NCBI GenBank assembly: GCA_030407005.1
Contig: JAUDYN010000005.1
Span: 2,418,001-2,482,000 of the forward strand
DNA length: 64,000 nucleotides
Source: Desarmillaria ectypa
Lineage: Eukaryota; Basidiomycota; Agaricomycetes; Agaricales; Physalacriaceae
Reading direction: 5' to 3'
Below are positions 36,917-47,041 of the stretch, piece by piece; positions within the stretch are counted from its first letter, which is position 1, and every line of letters starts with the position of its first letter. A program made the position numbers and the translations under genes. Under the pieces are notes generated by a model, which worked only from the letters and a program-made list of their open reading frames with translations, was not told the DNA's origin and made no database searches.

Positions 36917-39057
36917 ATGTCCACTCTCTTCTCGCTCATTGCCATATTCACACTCTTTCTGACATGTTCTTACGCTGCTGTGCCTTCCTACTCAGACCTT
37001 CGCGTCATGAATCGAAACGTAGCACCTGATGGATTTAATCGCTCGTAAGTGGACGACGCGACATAGAGCCCATGAAACTAATCCACTGCTTCCAGTGCTG
37101 TTCTGATGAACGGTGTTTTCCCCGGGCCTTTGATTTTTGGATATACAGTATGTTGCCGTGTGTCTTAGTACAAGCAATATTCTGACTACAGTCACACTAC
37201 AGGGAGGACGATTTCGCTTGAACGTTATTAATGAACTCACCGACAATACCATGCTTCGAAGTACCTCCATTGTGCGTCCCTATATTCATCCCGGTCTCCA
37301 TACTAATCTAGCATGCAGCATTGGCATGGGTTCTTTCAGAAAGGGACCAACTGGGCTGACGGGTAAGGTCTTCTCCATTAACATCGCTATCTATACCAAC
37401 GTTTTATGGCAGTGGCTCTTTCGTCAATCAGTGCCCAATCAGTCCCAAAAATTCGTTTTTATATGATTTCGGAGCCCCTGGACAGGCAGGGACCTTTTGG
37501 TATCATTCTCATCTGTGTATGTTTGTCACACGTCGACCATCATATTGCTAACAGTTCAAATTCAAGCTACGCAGTACTGTGACGGACTTCGTGGACCTAT
37601 GGTTGTCTATGATATGCTGGACCCTCATCGTTGGCGCTACGACATTGATGATGGTATGGATTCTCTGATCAGTTTTGAACAGTTGCTAATGTTTCTCGTA
37701 GAATCTACCGTCATTACTCTGTCTGATTGGTGAGTCGGACTATATGACTGTGCAGAAGCTTAGTAGTAACATATATGCCTCAGGTATCATACCCCAGCGC
37801 CTTCTGCTGGACGATTTCCTACTGCAGAATCCACCTTGATTAATGGACTTGGTCGCTATGCAGGAGGACCAAACTCACCCCTCACCGTGATTAAAGTTAT
37901 GAAGGGGGTTCGCTATCGTTTCCGTCTAGTCTCACTCTCCTGCGATCCTAACTACACGTTCTCCATCGACGGACACATCATGACCATCATTGAAAGTGAC
38001 GGTGTTAGTACTCAACCCGTTGACGTCGATTCACTGCAAATCTTTGCTGGGCAACGCTATTCGTTCGTTCTCCAAGCCAACCAGCCCCTTGGTAGCTATT
38101 GGATACGCGCCAATCCCAACCTCGGATCGACGGGTTTTAAGGGTGGCCTCAATTCCGCGATTTTGCGATACCAGAATGCACCAAATGTGGAACCTACAAC
38201 GAATCAGATTATTAGCACGCGGCCACTACGCGAAAGCTCTCTCGTGCCTCTTCAAAATGCTGGTGCTCCTGGAAGGCCTGTACCAGGTGGAGCCGACGTG
38301 AACATCAATCTAGCCATGTCGTTCGACCCGAGTACCCTTGACTGGAAGATCAATGGGGCGAAATTCCAGGCCCCCAGTGTACCCGTCCTGCTGCAGATCA
38401 TCAGTGGGGCACAGTCCGCAAAGGAGTTGTTGCCTTCAGGTTCCGTGTATACGTTACCTTCGAACAAGGTAATTGAGTTATCGGTACCTGCATCGGCGGT
38501 GGGAGGACCGCACCCTTTTCACCTGCATGGGGTATGTTTCATCTGCTATGTGGGACTCTTTGATCAAATATGCTTCCAGCATACTTTCGATGTCGTGCGC
38601 ACGGCAGGGAGTAAGACCTATAACTATATCAACCCCCCACGCCGCGATGTGGTCAGTACTGGAATAACAGGTGATAATGTCACCATACGGTTTACTACTG
38701 ACAATCCTGGACCTTGGTTCCTACATTGGTAAGCGCCGATTCATAGGATGATTCCCTTGCCATCACTTATAATTCCTCGTCAGCCATATTGATTGGCATC
38801 TCGATGTGTGAGTTGATTACTGCCAGTTCTTCGTCGGTGCTTCTGGCTTACATTACGCTATCTTGTTCTTCAGGGGCCTTGCCGTAGTATTCGTCGGGGA
38901 TGCAGCTGACACTTCTAAGATGAACCCTGTCCCAAGTAAGCAGCTTCACTATCGCCTAGAAGTCTTCTAATTGTACCAATTAGATAGTTGGTCCAATCTG
39001 TGCCCCACCTACACAGCAGAAAACCCAGATACATCGATACATATTGTTAAAACATGA
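36917..39057 (+). CDS. Laccase (secreted multicopper oxidase)
   Basis: Laccases oxidise phenols with reduction of oxygen to water and act outside the cell. From ATG 36917 there is a signal peptide ([20 protein letters not shown]), and the mature protein starts near AVPSYSDL. All four copper-binding signatures are present: [49 protein letters not shown] and [18 protein letters not shown]. The T1 axial position, ten residues after the Cys, is Leu. More than ten short introns interrupt the gene. Two of them flank very short exons, for example the one carrying HWHG. The stop is TGA at 39055-39057. Length is about 500 residues, normal for mushroom laccases. Several N-glycosylation sequons are visible. 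Confidence 0.95.
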
Positions 39058-39354
39058 AGTAGACCATGATTCTGGTGCAGATCTTATACGGACTGATTTT
39101 TATTACTCTTTATTGGCACAAATGGACAATCTGTAACGAGTAGTTACCGGACTCTACAATTCAACGACGAAACATTTAACATTCCGGTTGAACAACTGGC
39201 ATAAGGGGAGCCGACGCGCAAGGCATCGCGACAGTGGGCTGACCGTGGTACTAGGCCCTATGACCTCATTCACTGATACGCATCCGCAGCTATAAATAAG
39301 CAGTGTAACCTGCTTACAGGGTTGGTAGTTTCCTTCCCTAGCTTCCCACTAGTC

Positions 39355-40585
39355 ATGATTGACGACAAGCGTTTCTTCCTGGATGTCCTTACTACGACTA
39401 CAGATGCACCTCCTTCGTACGATGCTAGTACGAGTGCGAATACCCCGACAAGCATAGATTCGAAGAATCGACTGGTAAATGCTATTCCCGGTCCTTCTTC
39501 AGGCCGGTCTCCTACCACATCTCCTACCACCCGACGAGCCTTCCATGGGGGCGTGGCTGCCCAATCGCATGGTTTCTCGTACAGTGTTTTCGGTTGGTTC
39601 TCTTCTCGTTCCTCTAGAGAAACCAAGTCCACCATAACATCTCTCATACGAGACCTTGTTCGGCCGCCAAATTCATCACTAGCATGCAACGAAATCCTCT
39701 CCAGTTGCGCTGAGGCTTGTGCTTCTTATTCCCTGTCCCTCTCTTCCATCCTGCAGGAAAATTTCTGTGAAGGACACACACCTTTATATTGGGCGATCAT
39801 AAACAAGCCACGGCAGACGGAAGAGGAGGGCGAAGAGCTCCTTTCAGCTCTTCTACGCTACTCCGTACCATTGACACCGTCGACTATATCCGAGCTCCGT
39901 CTAGCGTGTCTCGTTACCTCAGATCAAAATCTTTTCCGACACCTCCGGCACGAGCTGAAGCCCCTCTCAGGGACAGACGAAATGCTCCTGGGAACGACGG
40001 GCAGTGACGATGTACGCGTCGTGGATACCAACGCCACCGAGGGTGTATTCGCCGCAGAGATCGAGATTAGCCAGTTTCAGAAACGCATGCGTGTAGGAAA
40101 GGAAGTGGAAGTGGAATTCATTGCCCAAGCACGATTGTGGCGGCTTTCATTCTTTGTGATGTCCCAGGACAGGTCTCGTAGTCCTCGACGGGGTTCGTGG
40201 TGTGTCGGGCTGTCTTTGATGGAGAATAGTCCACCAACATGGGTTGATCCGAGGTTAATCATCCAAGATCAGCCTGCCCAGGACGTAGTAGACGAGGAGC
40301 AATCAAAGCCGAAACCAACAATTTCTCTGAGGATGAAGTCCCCAGAGGAGTTGGTTCCAACGGATACCTTTGCTCATGCGCACCAGACAAAGCAGATAGT
40401 TATGTCATTGGAGGAAAGTATCATGGGGCAAACCTTGCGGTTCGGGTGAGTGGTCGTACTTCCTGCTCTTCTCATTGTTCTGATTATCATTTAGTGGAAC
40501 GTCATACATAGCCAATGATGAAGTTCTGCGCGCGCGATTGGAGGCCCGTTTATGCAAACCAGGACCCGAATGTGTTATCATGTGA
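39355..40585 (+). CDS. Uncharacterised basidiomycete protein with PPxY motif
   Basis: One long exon (ATG 39355) and a short last exon after a 49-bp intron (40446-40494) give about 390 residues ending PGPECVIM with TGA at 40585. The N-terminus has DAPPSYDAS, a PPxY motif. A Ser/Thr/Arg-rich segment follows, then a helical part with GHTPLYWAIINKP that looks like a single ankyrin-type repeat, and a beta-rich C-terminal half. I do not know the family. It lies about 300 bp downstream of the laccase in the same direction. Confidence 0.7.
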
Positions 40586-40763
40586 ACAGAAACGACGTTG
40601 AATTAACGAGAGTCACGGTTACCCGAAATAATCAACAACATTTCTAAGCCCATGATGATCCTTTACCTCATCGAATTCGCCCATCCTTCCATCAATAATC
40701 TGCTGCGTAAACGAACTAGAAGGGGAGTCAGAAACGCAGTCCAATCATCAAGATTTTTCTGCC

Positions 40764-42251
40764 TCACCTCTTCCGACCACATCCCTTAGCCGCACTCAAG
40801 AAAAAACTCGCTTTGATTCCTATCACTTTATCCAAGATCCCCAACACACCGCTATCTGCCATCAAATAGTCGCTGCCCTCTAATCTCTCCGCCAGCTCCA
40901 CGATTTCAAACCCATGCAGGTCGCCACCATCGTCAAATGCCTGGAGGAGTATGTCGACAGCCTCGTTATGTCGATTACTGAAATCCTTGAAAGTACTTGA
41001 TTTGCGAGTAGCTGCTAAACGAGGTCCTCGCAGGGCGTAAGGGTAATCGCTGGCGAACCAGACTTTGCGAATATCAATTGAATGGAGTGCGTCAACGAGA
41101 GCGTAGGTGCATTGTGAGAGCGCATTATGTGGGACAGACTCCATACGCCAGTGGACCGTGACATATTCTTCTGGAGGGGCAAGCCTCGACGCGAGCGAGA
41201 GTAGAGGGGGAGAGTAGGCGAGCCGCAGAGTGCTAGAAGAGGGGAATATGGGGTAACGAAGATCATAATTCACGACAAGGACGTCAGGATCTCCCTGGTA
41301 GGCTTGAATGATGCCAAGAAGCTCCTTGAAGATAGGTCTTTTGAGTTTCGATGGGTTGAGATATACAGCGTCAAACCCGCGGAAATCCAAAGTGCTGAAA
41401 TGTGTTCCAAAACACTCGGGGAGAGAAGAAACGTCATTCTGAGCCAGATGTACATTGATTTGATCGATGACTATCGGGGTCGATGTCATGTTTGGGTTGA
41501 CTCTCCAGGCGAGAGTGAGAATCTGTGCACTTTGACGGGAGCTACTTCGTTGGAAGTCTTCCAAACTAATCACGTCAGCGCCAGCGAGCCTGAGCTTCTC
41601 GACGTCGTAATACGTGTCAAAATCCAGTGGGTGACAAGCTCCCATGCAACTTTTACCCACTTTCGGAAGTACGACGGTTCGGTTGAGCTCTTTGGATAGC
41701 TGGATAATTTGTGCGAGGTGTGAACGCGCCTTAGATTCCTGTTCGGATATCCTGGCAGGAAATAGAAACCGGTTTGGGCCGTCAAACGGTTCTGGAATTT
41801 GGGTGATGAGAGGCGGCCATTGGGAGGAGCGGGAGTCACGTATGGGAGCAGAAAGTCGATTGAGAAATGTACGGTCAATGACAGGGATTTTTCGCGGCGA
41901 AGGCAGATACGCGACGGATTGAGAAGCAAACCGTGTATTAGGTAGGATCATTTCTTGCGTTGCATCGTTTGTTGCCATCGTCTCGTTCGTATGTTGGGCT
42001 TCCACTACCAAAGACCAGAAATAAAGGTAAGGTCGGCACATCCATCCAAGCAGTAGAAACAGAGGCAACGATAGACAAAACAGCACTTTTCCACGACTCG
42101 GACGACATCGCTGAATACGGTGCCTATACGAGAGACGGCGACGCCCTTGTAATACCTTGAAATTACCTTGAAAAGAAGGCTCAAGTCCTGGATGTAGGTC
42201 GTGCAGTTTCGCTCGAGAACGTAGGGTGGGACTAGACCCCAAAGGCGTCAT
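40764..42251 (-). CDS. Type II membrane protein, O-fucosyltransferase-like glycosyltransferase
   Basis: A single-exon 495-residue protein. The basic N-terminal tail ends in a transmembrane anchor (VLFCLSLPLFLLLGWMC), as in Golgi type II glycosyltransferases. The lumenal domain has ARSHLAQIIQLSKELNRTVV near its start and VTVHWRMESV in the second half. The pattern of an early helix containing Asn-Arg-Thr and a later HWRxE motif fits the GDP-fucose protein O-fucosyltransferase superfamily, where the Arg binds GDP-fucose. The end has DYLMADSGVLGILDKVI and a basic KGCGRKR tail. Donor and acceptor are not shown by the sequence. Confidence 0.7.
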   Translation of the reverse strand: MTPLGSSPTLRSRAKLHDLHPGLEPSFQGNFKVLQGRRRLSYRHRIQRCRPSRGKVLFCLSLPLFLLLGWMCRPYLYFWSLVVEAQHTNETMATNDATQEMILPNTRFASQSVAYLPSPRKIPVIDRTFLNRLSAPIRDSRSSQWPPLITQIPEPFDGPNRFLFPARISEQESKARSHLAQIIQLSKELNRTVVLPKVGKSCMGACHPLDFDTYYDVEKLRLAGADVISLEDFQRSSSRQSAQILTLAWRVNPNMTSTPIVIDQINVHLAQNDVSSLPECFGTHFSTLDFRGFDAVYLNPSKLKRPIFKELLGIIQAYQGDPDVLVVNYDLRYPIFPSSSTLRLAYSPPLLSLASRLAPPEEYVTVHWRMESVPHNALSQCTYALVDALHSIDIRKVWFASDYPYALRGPRLAATRKSSTFKDFSNRHNEAVDILLQAFDDGGDLHGFEIVELAERLEGSDYLMADSGVLGILDKVIGIKASFFLSAAKGCGRKR

Positions 42252-42585
42252 GGTGGTTGATCAATGCGTAAAAGTCCTGCCCTCAAGTTCTTGACTTTGC
42301 TTGTATTTCATGTAAGCTACTCATTTTTTAATCCATACATGTCACTACCCTACTCTTCGACATAAGTAAGAAAAACAAAACGAAAAAGACCTACCCATTA
42401 TTTAGTCTTGATTTCCCGTTCACGAACCGAAACGTATTGATGCCGAAAACGCTAGGATTGAATGCTAGTGGTTCAACCGGCTGACTGAAGCATATCAACC
42501 TTTTATGACGTTAAAATCCCAAAAAATAGCGCTAAACAGGCATAATATAACACAATGTATAGATTACAAAAGTATAATCGCGCCT
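42252..42585. other. Intergenic region
   Basis: 334 bp between the glycosyltransferase start and the first secreted-protein gene. The part next to 42585 resembles the sequence after the pseudogene at 48717 (AGATTACAAAA word), so it is probably family 3' UTR. Confidence 0.45.
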
Positions 42586-43271
42586 CTATGACTGGGAGCT
42601 CCAGCAAGAAGTGTTGAAGTACTCGCTGTCGATCTTGTCAACTTCACAATCATCCTCCCACGTCGCGCCTTCAATAATCTCCTCAAAGAGCGCACAGACG
42701 AACTGCTCTGCTTCCTCCTCAAGCGAGAAGGCTAGGATTTCGTGAGACAAAGGTCGGACGAATGTATATATTCCACATACCCTGGCACGAGTTACATTTC
42801 TGATGAGCTTCACAAAGGTTCTTGCAATCTGCATCATATTAGTGAGGAATAACACTGACAGCATAGAGAGAGGCGCGCTTACCGAGCTCAAAAGTATCCT
42901 TGGAAACATACCCAGTGGTAACAGGGGTGTACTTGCCCGACTTCCATCCACTCCAATCATTCTTATTCTCAAATACCGCCTTCCAAACCCAGCTAGCGTC
43001 GGGCCACTGCTGGGGGCACTCGAATCCGCATACAGACTAATTGAAAATCAGTCACACTTCAAAGTAGTAGAAAAGGTGGGAGCAAACTTACATCCGTCAA
43101 GCAAGGACAATCCTTCGACACATCGGTAGGACACTCCTTGCCGTTACCATACCAAGTCCAAGTGGGCGTCCACGACCCATCATTCTGGACCGCAACGCTA
43201 GGATCACTGGTAGTGATGACACTGGAAAATGCGGGGACGGCAAGAGTGAAGAGGACGAGGGCGAAGGACAT
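42586..43271 (-). CDS. Small secreted Cys/Trp-rich protein, family member A1
   Basis: About 175 residues in four exons, transcribed away from its twin A2. It has a signal peptide (MSFALVLFTLAVPAFS), a Trp-rich segment (GSWTPTWTWYGNG) and about 12 Cys in the patterns CPTDVSKDCPCL, VCGFECPQQW and CKNLCEAHQKCNSCQ. A conserved acidic helix follows (EEEAEQFVCALFEEI) and the end is CWSSQS, TAG at 42586-42588. Even number of Cys, size and signal peptide fit an extracellular disulfide-rich protein. The family is unknown to me. Introns and exons are practically identical to A2. They differ at the last codon and stop (Ser-TAG here, Phe-TAA in A2). A TATATAAAA box lies about 105 bp upstream. Confidence 0.85.
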
Positions 43272-43412
43272 GGTTACAGATATAAGCTGTTGTTGGGTGG
43301 AGGTAGATTAATTGAAGACGATGTTTGTCTGGAGAATATTAGAGTTGGCATTCTTTGCAGACCTTTTATATACCTTGCTGGTGTCTCGAGAAGGACTCAA
43401 GATCAGAGACCA
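42591..43412. repeat. Inverted repeat A, left arm (822 bp)
   Basis: This segment is the reverse complement of 44154-44975. I found one mismatch, in the CTCYCAGT end next to the stop codon, while comparing coding, intron and promoter parts. It spans the A1 gene up to the stop and about 140 bp of promoter including the TATA box. Confidence 0.92.
43374..43382 (-). promoter_or_regulatory. TATA box of gene A1
   Basis: TATATAAAA on the minus strand, about 105 bp before the start codon, identical to that of A2. Confidence 0.65.
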
Positions 43413-44153
43413 CAGAAGGCCGTGTCATGGTTCGCTCCAAAACTGGTGTGGAGATTGTCAGGGAATTTGAAAGACATTTTTTTGTACAACAAAAATAGCA
43501 ACTACTACGATCGTTCTTTTTATAAAATGAAACGTGACCAGACGCACTCTACTTCCTCTTCCTTTCCGGTCTCGGAGCTCGAGGGTGCTGTGACTTGAAC
43601 TTTGGATCGTCTTGGTCACTCTTCATGAGCAGGTTTATCCTTTTCTTTTTTGGAAATCGACTAAGACTCTACAGGCACCTAGGATGAATCGATGACTCCT
43701 CACAAACGCGTTGGAACTTGGATAACTTGGAAATTCTGTTGCTGGCTTACACAAGATTTTCCAAGGTGTCAAACCTCTCCTTAAGCATAGAATACCGTGT
43801 CTTGAATGTGCTCCCAGTGGTATTATATCGCTTGTCCCTCCCCGGGCCGACTTTGGAACTTGCCTCAACCTCTTTTAACGTCCCAACATCATCCATTATC
43901 CTAGTTTCACTATTAATAACTGAAGCTCCAAGGAAGAACCTTCTCTTAACCTTTCTGGTGAAGGCTATAATCCGTGAAAGATCGACGGTGAAGAATCACA
44001 AGCTTTTGGTATAGCTACAGGAAAATGTCTTTCCTTCTCGCTTATCGCTCAGCTCAAAGATAGAATCCTCGATCGCAATAGTTATTTTTGACATAGTACG
44101 CGACTTGGAAATGTCTTTCTCCATCGACTGACTGCGAAGCGCTCAGAGTGAAC
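43413..44153. other. Spacer of inverted repeat A
   Basis: 741 bp between the near-identical arms. The parts next to the arms (about 43465-43530 and 44050-44125) still show weaker inverted similarity: GAAAGACATTT, AAAAATA and a CGATCG neighbourhood in the same order. The original duplication was therefore larger. The centre has no supportable gene. Confidence 0.6.
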
Positions 44154-44975
44154 TGGTCTCTGATCTTGAGTCCTTCTCGAGACACCAGCAAGGTATATAA
44201 AAGGTCTGCAAAGAATGCCAACTCTAATATTCTCCAGACAAACATCGTCTTCAATTAATCTACCTCCACCCAACAACAGCTTATATCTGTAACCATGTCC
44301 TTCGCCCTCGTCCTCTTCACTCTTGCCGTCCCCGCATTTTCCAGTGTCATCACTACCAGTGATCCTAGCGTTGCGGTCCAGAATGATGGGTCGTGGACGC
44401 CCACTTGGACTTGGTATGGTAACGGCAAGGAGTGTCCTACCGATGTGTCGAAGGATTGTCCTTGCTTGACGGATGTAAGTTTGCTCCCACCTTTTCTACT
44501 ACTTTGAAGTGTGACTGATTTTCAATTAGTCTGTATGCGGATTCGAGTGCCCCCAGCAGTGGCCCGACGCTAGCTGGGTTTGGAAGGCGGTATTTGAGAA
44601 TAAGAATGATTGGAGTGGATGGAAGTCGGGCAAGTACACCCCTGTTACCACTGGGTATGTTTCCAAGGATACTTTTGAGCTCGGTAAGCGCGCCTCTCTC
44701 TATGCTGTCAGTGTTATTCCTCACTAATATGATGCAGATTGCAAGAACCTTTGTGAAGCTCATCAGAAATGTAACTCGTGCCAGGGTATGTGGAATATAT
44801 ACATTCGTCCGACCTTTGTCTCACGAAATCCTAGCCTTCTCGCTTGAGGAGGAAGCAGAGCAGTTCGTCTGTGCGCTCTTTGAGGAGATTATTGAAGGCG
44901 CGACGTGGGAGGATGATTGTGAAGTTGACAAGATCGACAGCGAGTACTTCAACACTTCTTGCTGGAGCTCTCAGT
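44154..44975. repeat. Inverted repeat A, right arm (822 bp)
   Basis: Mirror image of 42591-43412 and exactly the same length. It contains promoter, introns and coding region of gene A2. Confidence 0.92.
44194..44202 (+). promoter_or_regulatory. TATA box of gene A2
   Basis: TATATAAAA about 100 bp before the A2 start codon. Confidence 0.65.
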
Positions 44976-44980
44976 TCTAA
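44295..44980 (+). CDS. Small secreted Cys/Trp-rich protein, family member A2
   Basis: Exons 44295-44474, 44530-44683, 44738-44785 and 44835-44980 sum to 528 bp, giving a 175-residue protein. Sequence features are as in A1: signal peptide, WTPTWTW, about 12 Cys, and the acidic LEEEAEQFVCALFEEI helix. The protein ends in CWSSQF with TAA. All introns are 49-55 bp with GT..AG borders. It is head-to-head with A1 and lies in the right arm of inverted repeat A. Function is unknown. In mushrooms such proteins are often called small secreted proteins or candidate effectors; that is a size and localisation label, not a demonstrated role. Confidence 0.87.
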
Positions 44981-45351
44981 ATCAGAGAATCTTTTTAAAA
45001 TTGTATCACGGACTTTGTACTTTTTGTGATCTATACGATGCAGTGTATTTAATGTTACCTTGGAAGCTTGAAATGGGTTTTCATGGAGTCATTGATAATC
45101 AACTCCGTCGGATTCAGCAAAACAACCTCTCGGAAATTTACGTTGACTATTCAATCCTGAACGGGGAGTTTAGGGAAATTGAAACCCAATGGAAAGTGTA
45201 CTGAAGCGTCGACAACATGGCATTGTGAGCTCATAGTTTACCCGTTGACTTTTTGTAATTTACTCTTCAATTCCAATATTTCTCTTTGAATCGTTCAAGT
45301 GGATTAGCATAGAAAGCATACGTTTCAAGTGCATACACGCATAATAAGCAT
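44981..45351. other. Intergenic region between convergent A2 and RPS17 genes
   Basis: 371 bp of 3' flanking sequence. No gene or RNA recognised. Confidence 0.5.
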
Positions 45352-45976
45352 CTACCGGCCAGCACCTGGCACGTTCCTCCTCTCCCTCCTGGGGGCCCTC
45401 TCCGGAATAGCCGGCTGGATGACTGACACTTGGATAGTATCAAAATTGAGGGCACGGAGAAGTTCCTAGGACACTGTCAGTTCAATGTAATGGCGTACGC
45501 CGTAAAAATCCTCACCTTGGTCTCAGCATCGACTTCCAAGCCAGTAGCGCTGGTATCGAGGGCAGACGTCTCCGGCACGTAGTTGTCCTTCCTCTCGCGC
45601 TCCTCTTCCTGGAGCTTGAAGGAGATACCACGGACTGGTCCTTTTTGGATACGCTTCATGAGATGGGTGGTGAAGCCGGAGATTTTGTTGCGGAGACGTT
45701 TTGAGGGTACAACGGCCTAGGAAGGGTCAGAATGGGGTCGCAGGGTGGGATGCAGGGTACGCACGACTTCATCGATTATCCTCTTGTTGGTGTGAAAGTC
45801 GAGGGTGAGGCGGGGATAGCTGTGGACGAGGTGAGGACGAGGTAAAGGTAGTTGAATGGACGTACTATTTCTCAATGAGAACACGGGAAGCCCTCTTTGT
45901 CGTCTTGGTGCGAACGCGGCCCTGCGAATATCATCAGCAAAGATGCCGACGAAGCCCTTAACAGCGAACTCACCAT
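45352..45976 (-). CDS. RPS17: 40S ribosomal protein S17 (eS17)
   Basis: A small-subunit ribosomal protein. The first exon carries only the ATG (45974-45976). A 52-bp intron (45922-45973) follows, then [47 protein letters not shown], and the most conserved block [20 protein letters not shown]. After that come [11 protein letters not shown] and, in the last exon, [20 protein letters not shown] with a basic end NVPGAGR, TAG at 45352-45354. Four or five short introns are used. It is head-to-head with RPS22, with 276 bp between the start codons. Confidence 0.95.
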
Positions 45977-46150
45977 CTTGCTGAATGTGTCGGTCGGTAC
46001 TTTGGGAGGGAATACAAAGTGAGGACGGGGACGGCAAGTTCCGAGGTGGCTTGGTGGCAACTGTATAGTCAGTTCCCACGCTCGGGGTAGGGGCGAATCA
46101 AATTTAGGTGAGTGCGTCTTGCATACCATCCACCTCCGCTCACCCTCAAG

Positions 46151-46223
46151 GTGCGTTCCATCTCTGCCCGGCCGACTCGCTCGTTGGCGACACTCCCCGG
46201 GCTGCTGACATTTGTCTCTTCAG
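46151..46223 (+). other. Putative 5' UTR intron of RPS22
   Basis: CAAG followed by GTGCGT at 46151, a CTGAC branch-like site at 46204 and an acceptor CTCTTCAG ending at 46223, 29 bp before the RPS22 start codon. The sequence before it contains no upstream coding frame that would be joined, so this would be a leader intron. Inferred from splice consensus only. Confidence 0.45.
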
Positions 46224-46252
46224 AAAAAAATATCAAAAAAAGAGCCGACATC

Positions 46253-46963
46253 ATGGTTCGCGTCTCCGTACTCGTGCGTAGTGTTGCTTATGACCCGTGC
46301 TTGTACTGACCGTGGATGGTAGAATGACTGCCTGAACAATATCGTCAATGCCGAGCGCCGTGGCAAGCGCCAGGTCCTCATCCGGCCGTCATCCAAGGTG
46401 GTCGTCAAGTTTTTGAGCGTCATGCAGAGACATGGTGGGTGTTTCTTTTGTTTATTTCTCTCGGACGATAACTACGGTGTTGGTGCAATAATTGTACGCT
46501 GGTATCGTTTTAACGTTTCCGAAATATTAAATAATGCCCCGGATAACCATACAGCGTGTGTCCCCCAGGTGCTAGGGACAGGCGTTCACGGATGGGGCTA
46601 TATACATACTTGATCATTTGTGAACGATTATTAACTCTTTTTTTTTCTTTGATAGGTTATATCGGTGAATTCGAGATTATTGATGACCACCGCTCTGGCA
46701 AAATTGTGATCCAGCTCAATGGACGGCTGAACAAGACGGGTGTGATATCTCCCCGTTACAATGTGAAGCACAATGAGATTGAGAGCTGGGTCAATTTGTT
46801 GTTGCCTGCTCGTGGGTTTGGGATTATCATTCTCGTGGGTTTTTATTGTCTGGTGACTGAACATGTACTAACAGAATTTTAGACCACTTCTGGTGGTATT
46901 ATGGACCACGAAGAGGCGCGTCGCAAGAATATTGGTGGAAAACTTTTGGGATATGTGTATTAG
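46253..46963 (+). CDS. RPS22: 40S ribosomal protein S22/S15a (uS8)
   Basis: A small-subunit ribosomal protein that contacts the 18S central domain. Exons 46253-46273 (MVRVSVL), 46323-46434 ([20 protein letters not shown] to MQRHG), 46656-46833 ([20 protein letters not shown] to FGIIIL) and 46883-46963 ([20 protein letters not shown], ending LLGYVY, TAG) give the standard 130-residue protein. The second coding intron (46435-46655) is 221 bp, about four times longer than its neighbours, and contains the snoRNA described separately. Confidence 0.96.
46459..46609 (+). ncRNA. Intronic H/ACA snoRNA, snR44-like (guides 18S U106)
   Basis: The sequence folds as hairpin-hinge-hairpin-tail inside the RPS22 intron. 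Hairpin 1 has a lower stem TCGGA/TCCGA (46461-46465, 46518-46522). Its upper stem starts at 46474 (ACGGTGTTG, GTGCAA) and returns through TTGTAC to CGT at 46508. The pocket strands are CGATAACT (46466-46473) and TTTAA (46509-46513). They complement 18S AGUUAUCG and UUAAA on either side of U106-C (yeast numbering). Fifteen bases separate the pocket from ATATTA, an ANANNA H box (46524-46529). Hairpin 2 has GCCCC/GGGGC at the base, TGTCCC/GGGACA and CGTG/CACG stems, and ACA at 46604-46606. Yeast snR44, an RPS22B-intron snoRNA, modifies the same U106. I could not assign the second pocket's target. Confidence 0.85.
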
Positions 46964-47041
46964 ATAACCCTTAAAAATAGTTTTTTTTACCCGAATGAGT
47001 AATCTGCCCCTGAGTCCCCTCTTTGACCTTTCACCACTACT

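Noticed and set aside
46531..46609. Target assignment for the second hairpin of the RPS22-intron snoRNA
   Set aside because: Pocket strands near TAACC and GGCGTTC gave only partial matches to 25S sequences I could recall, so no target is claimed.
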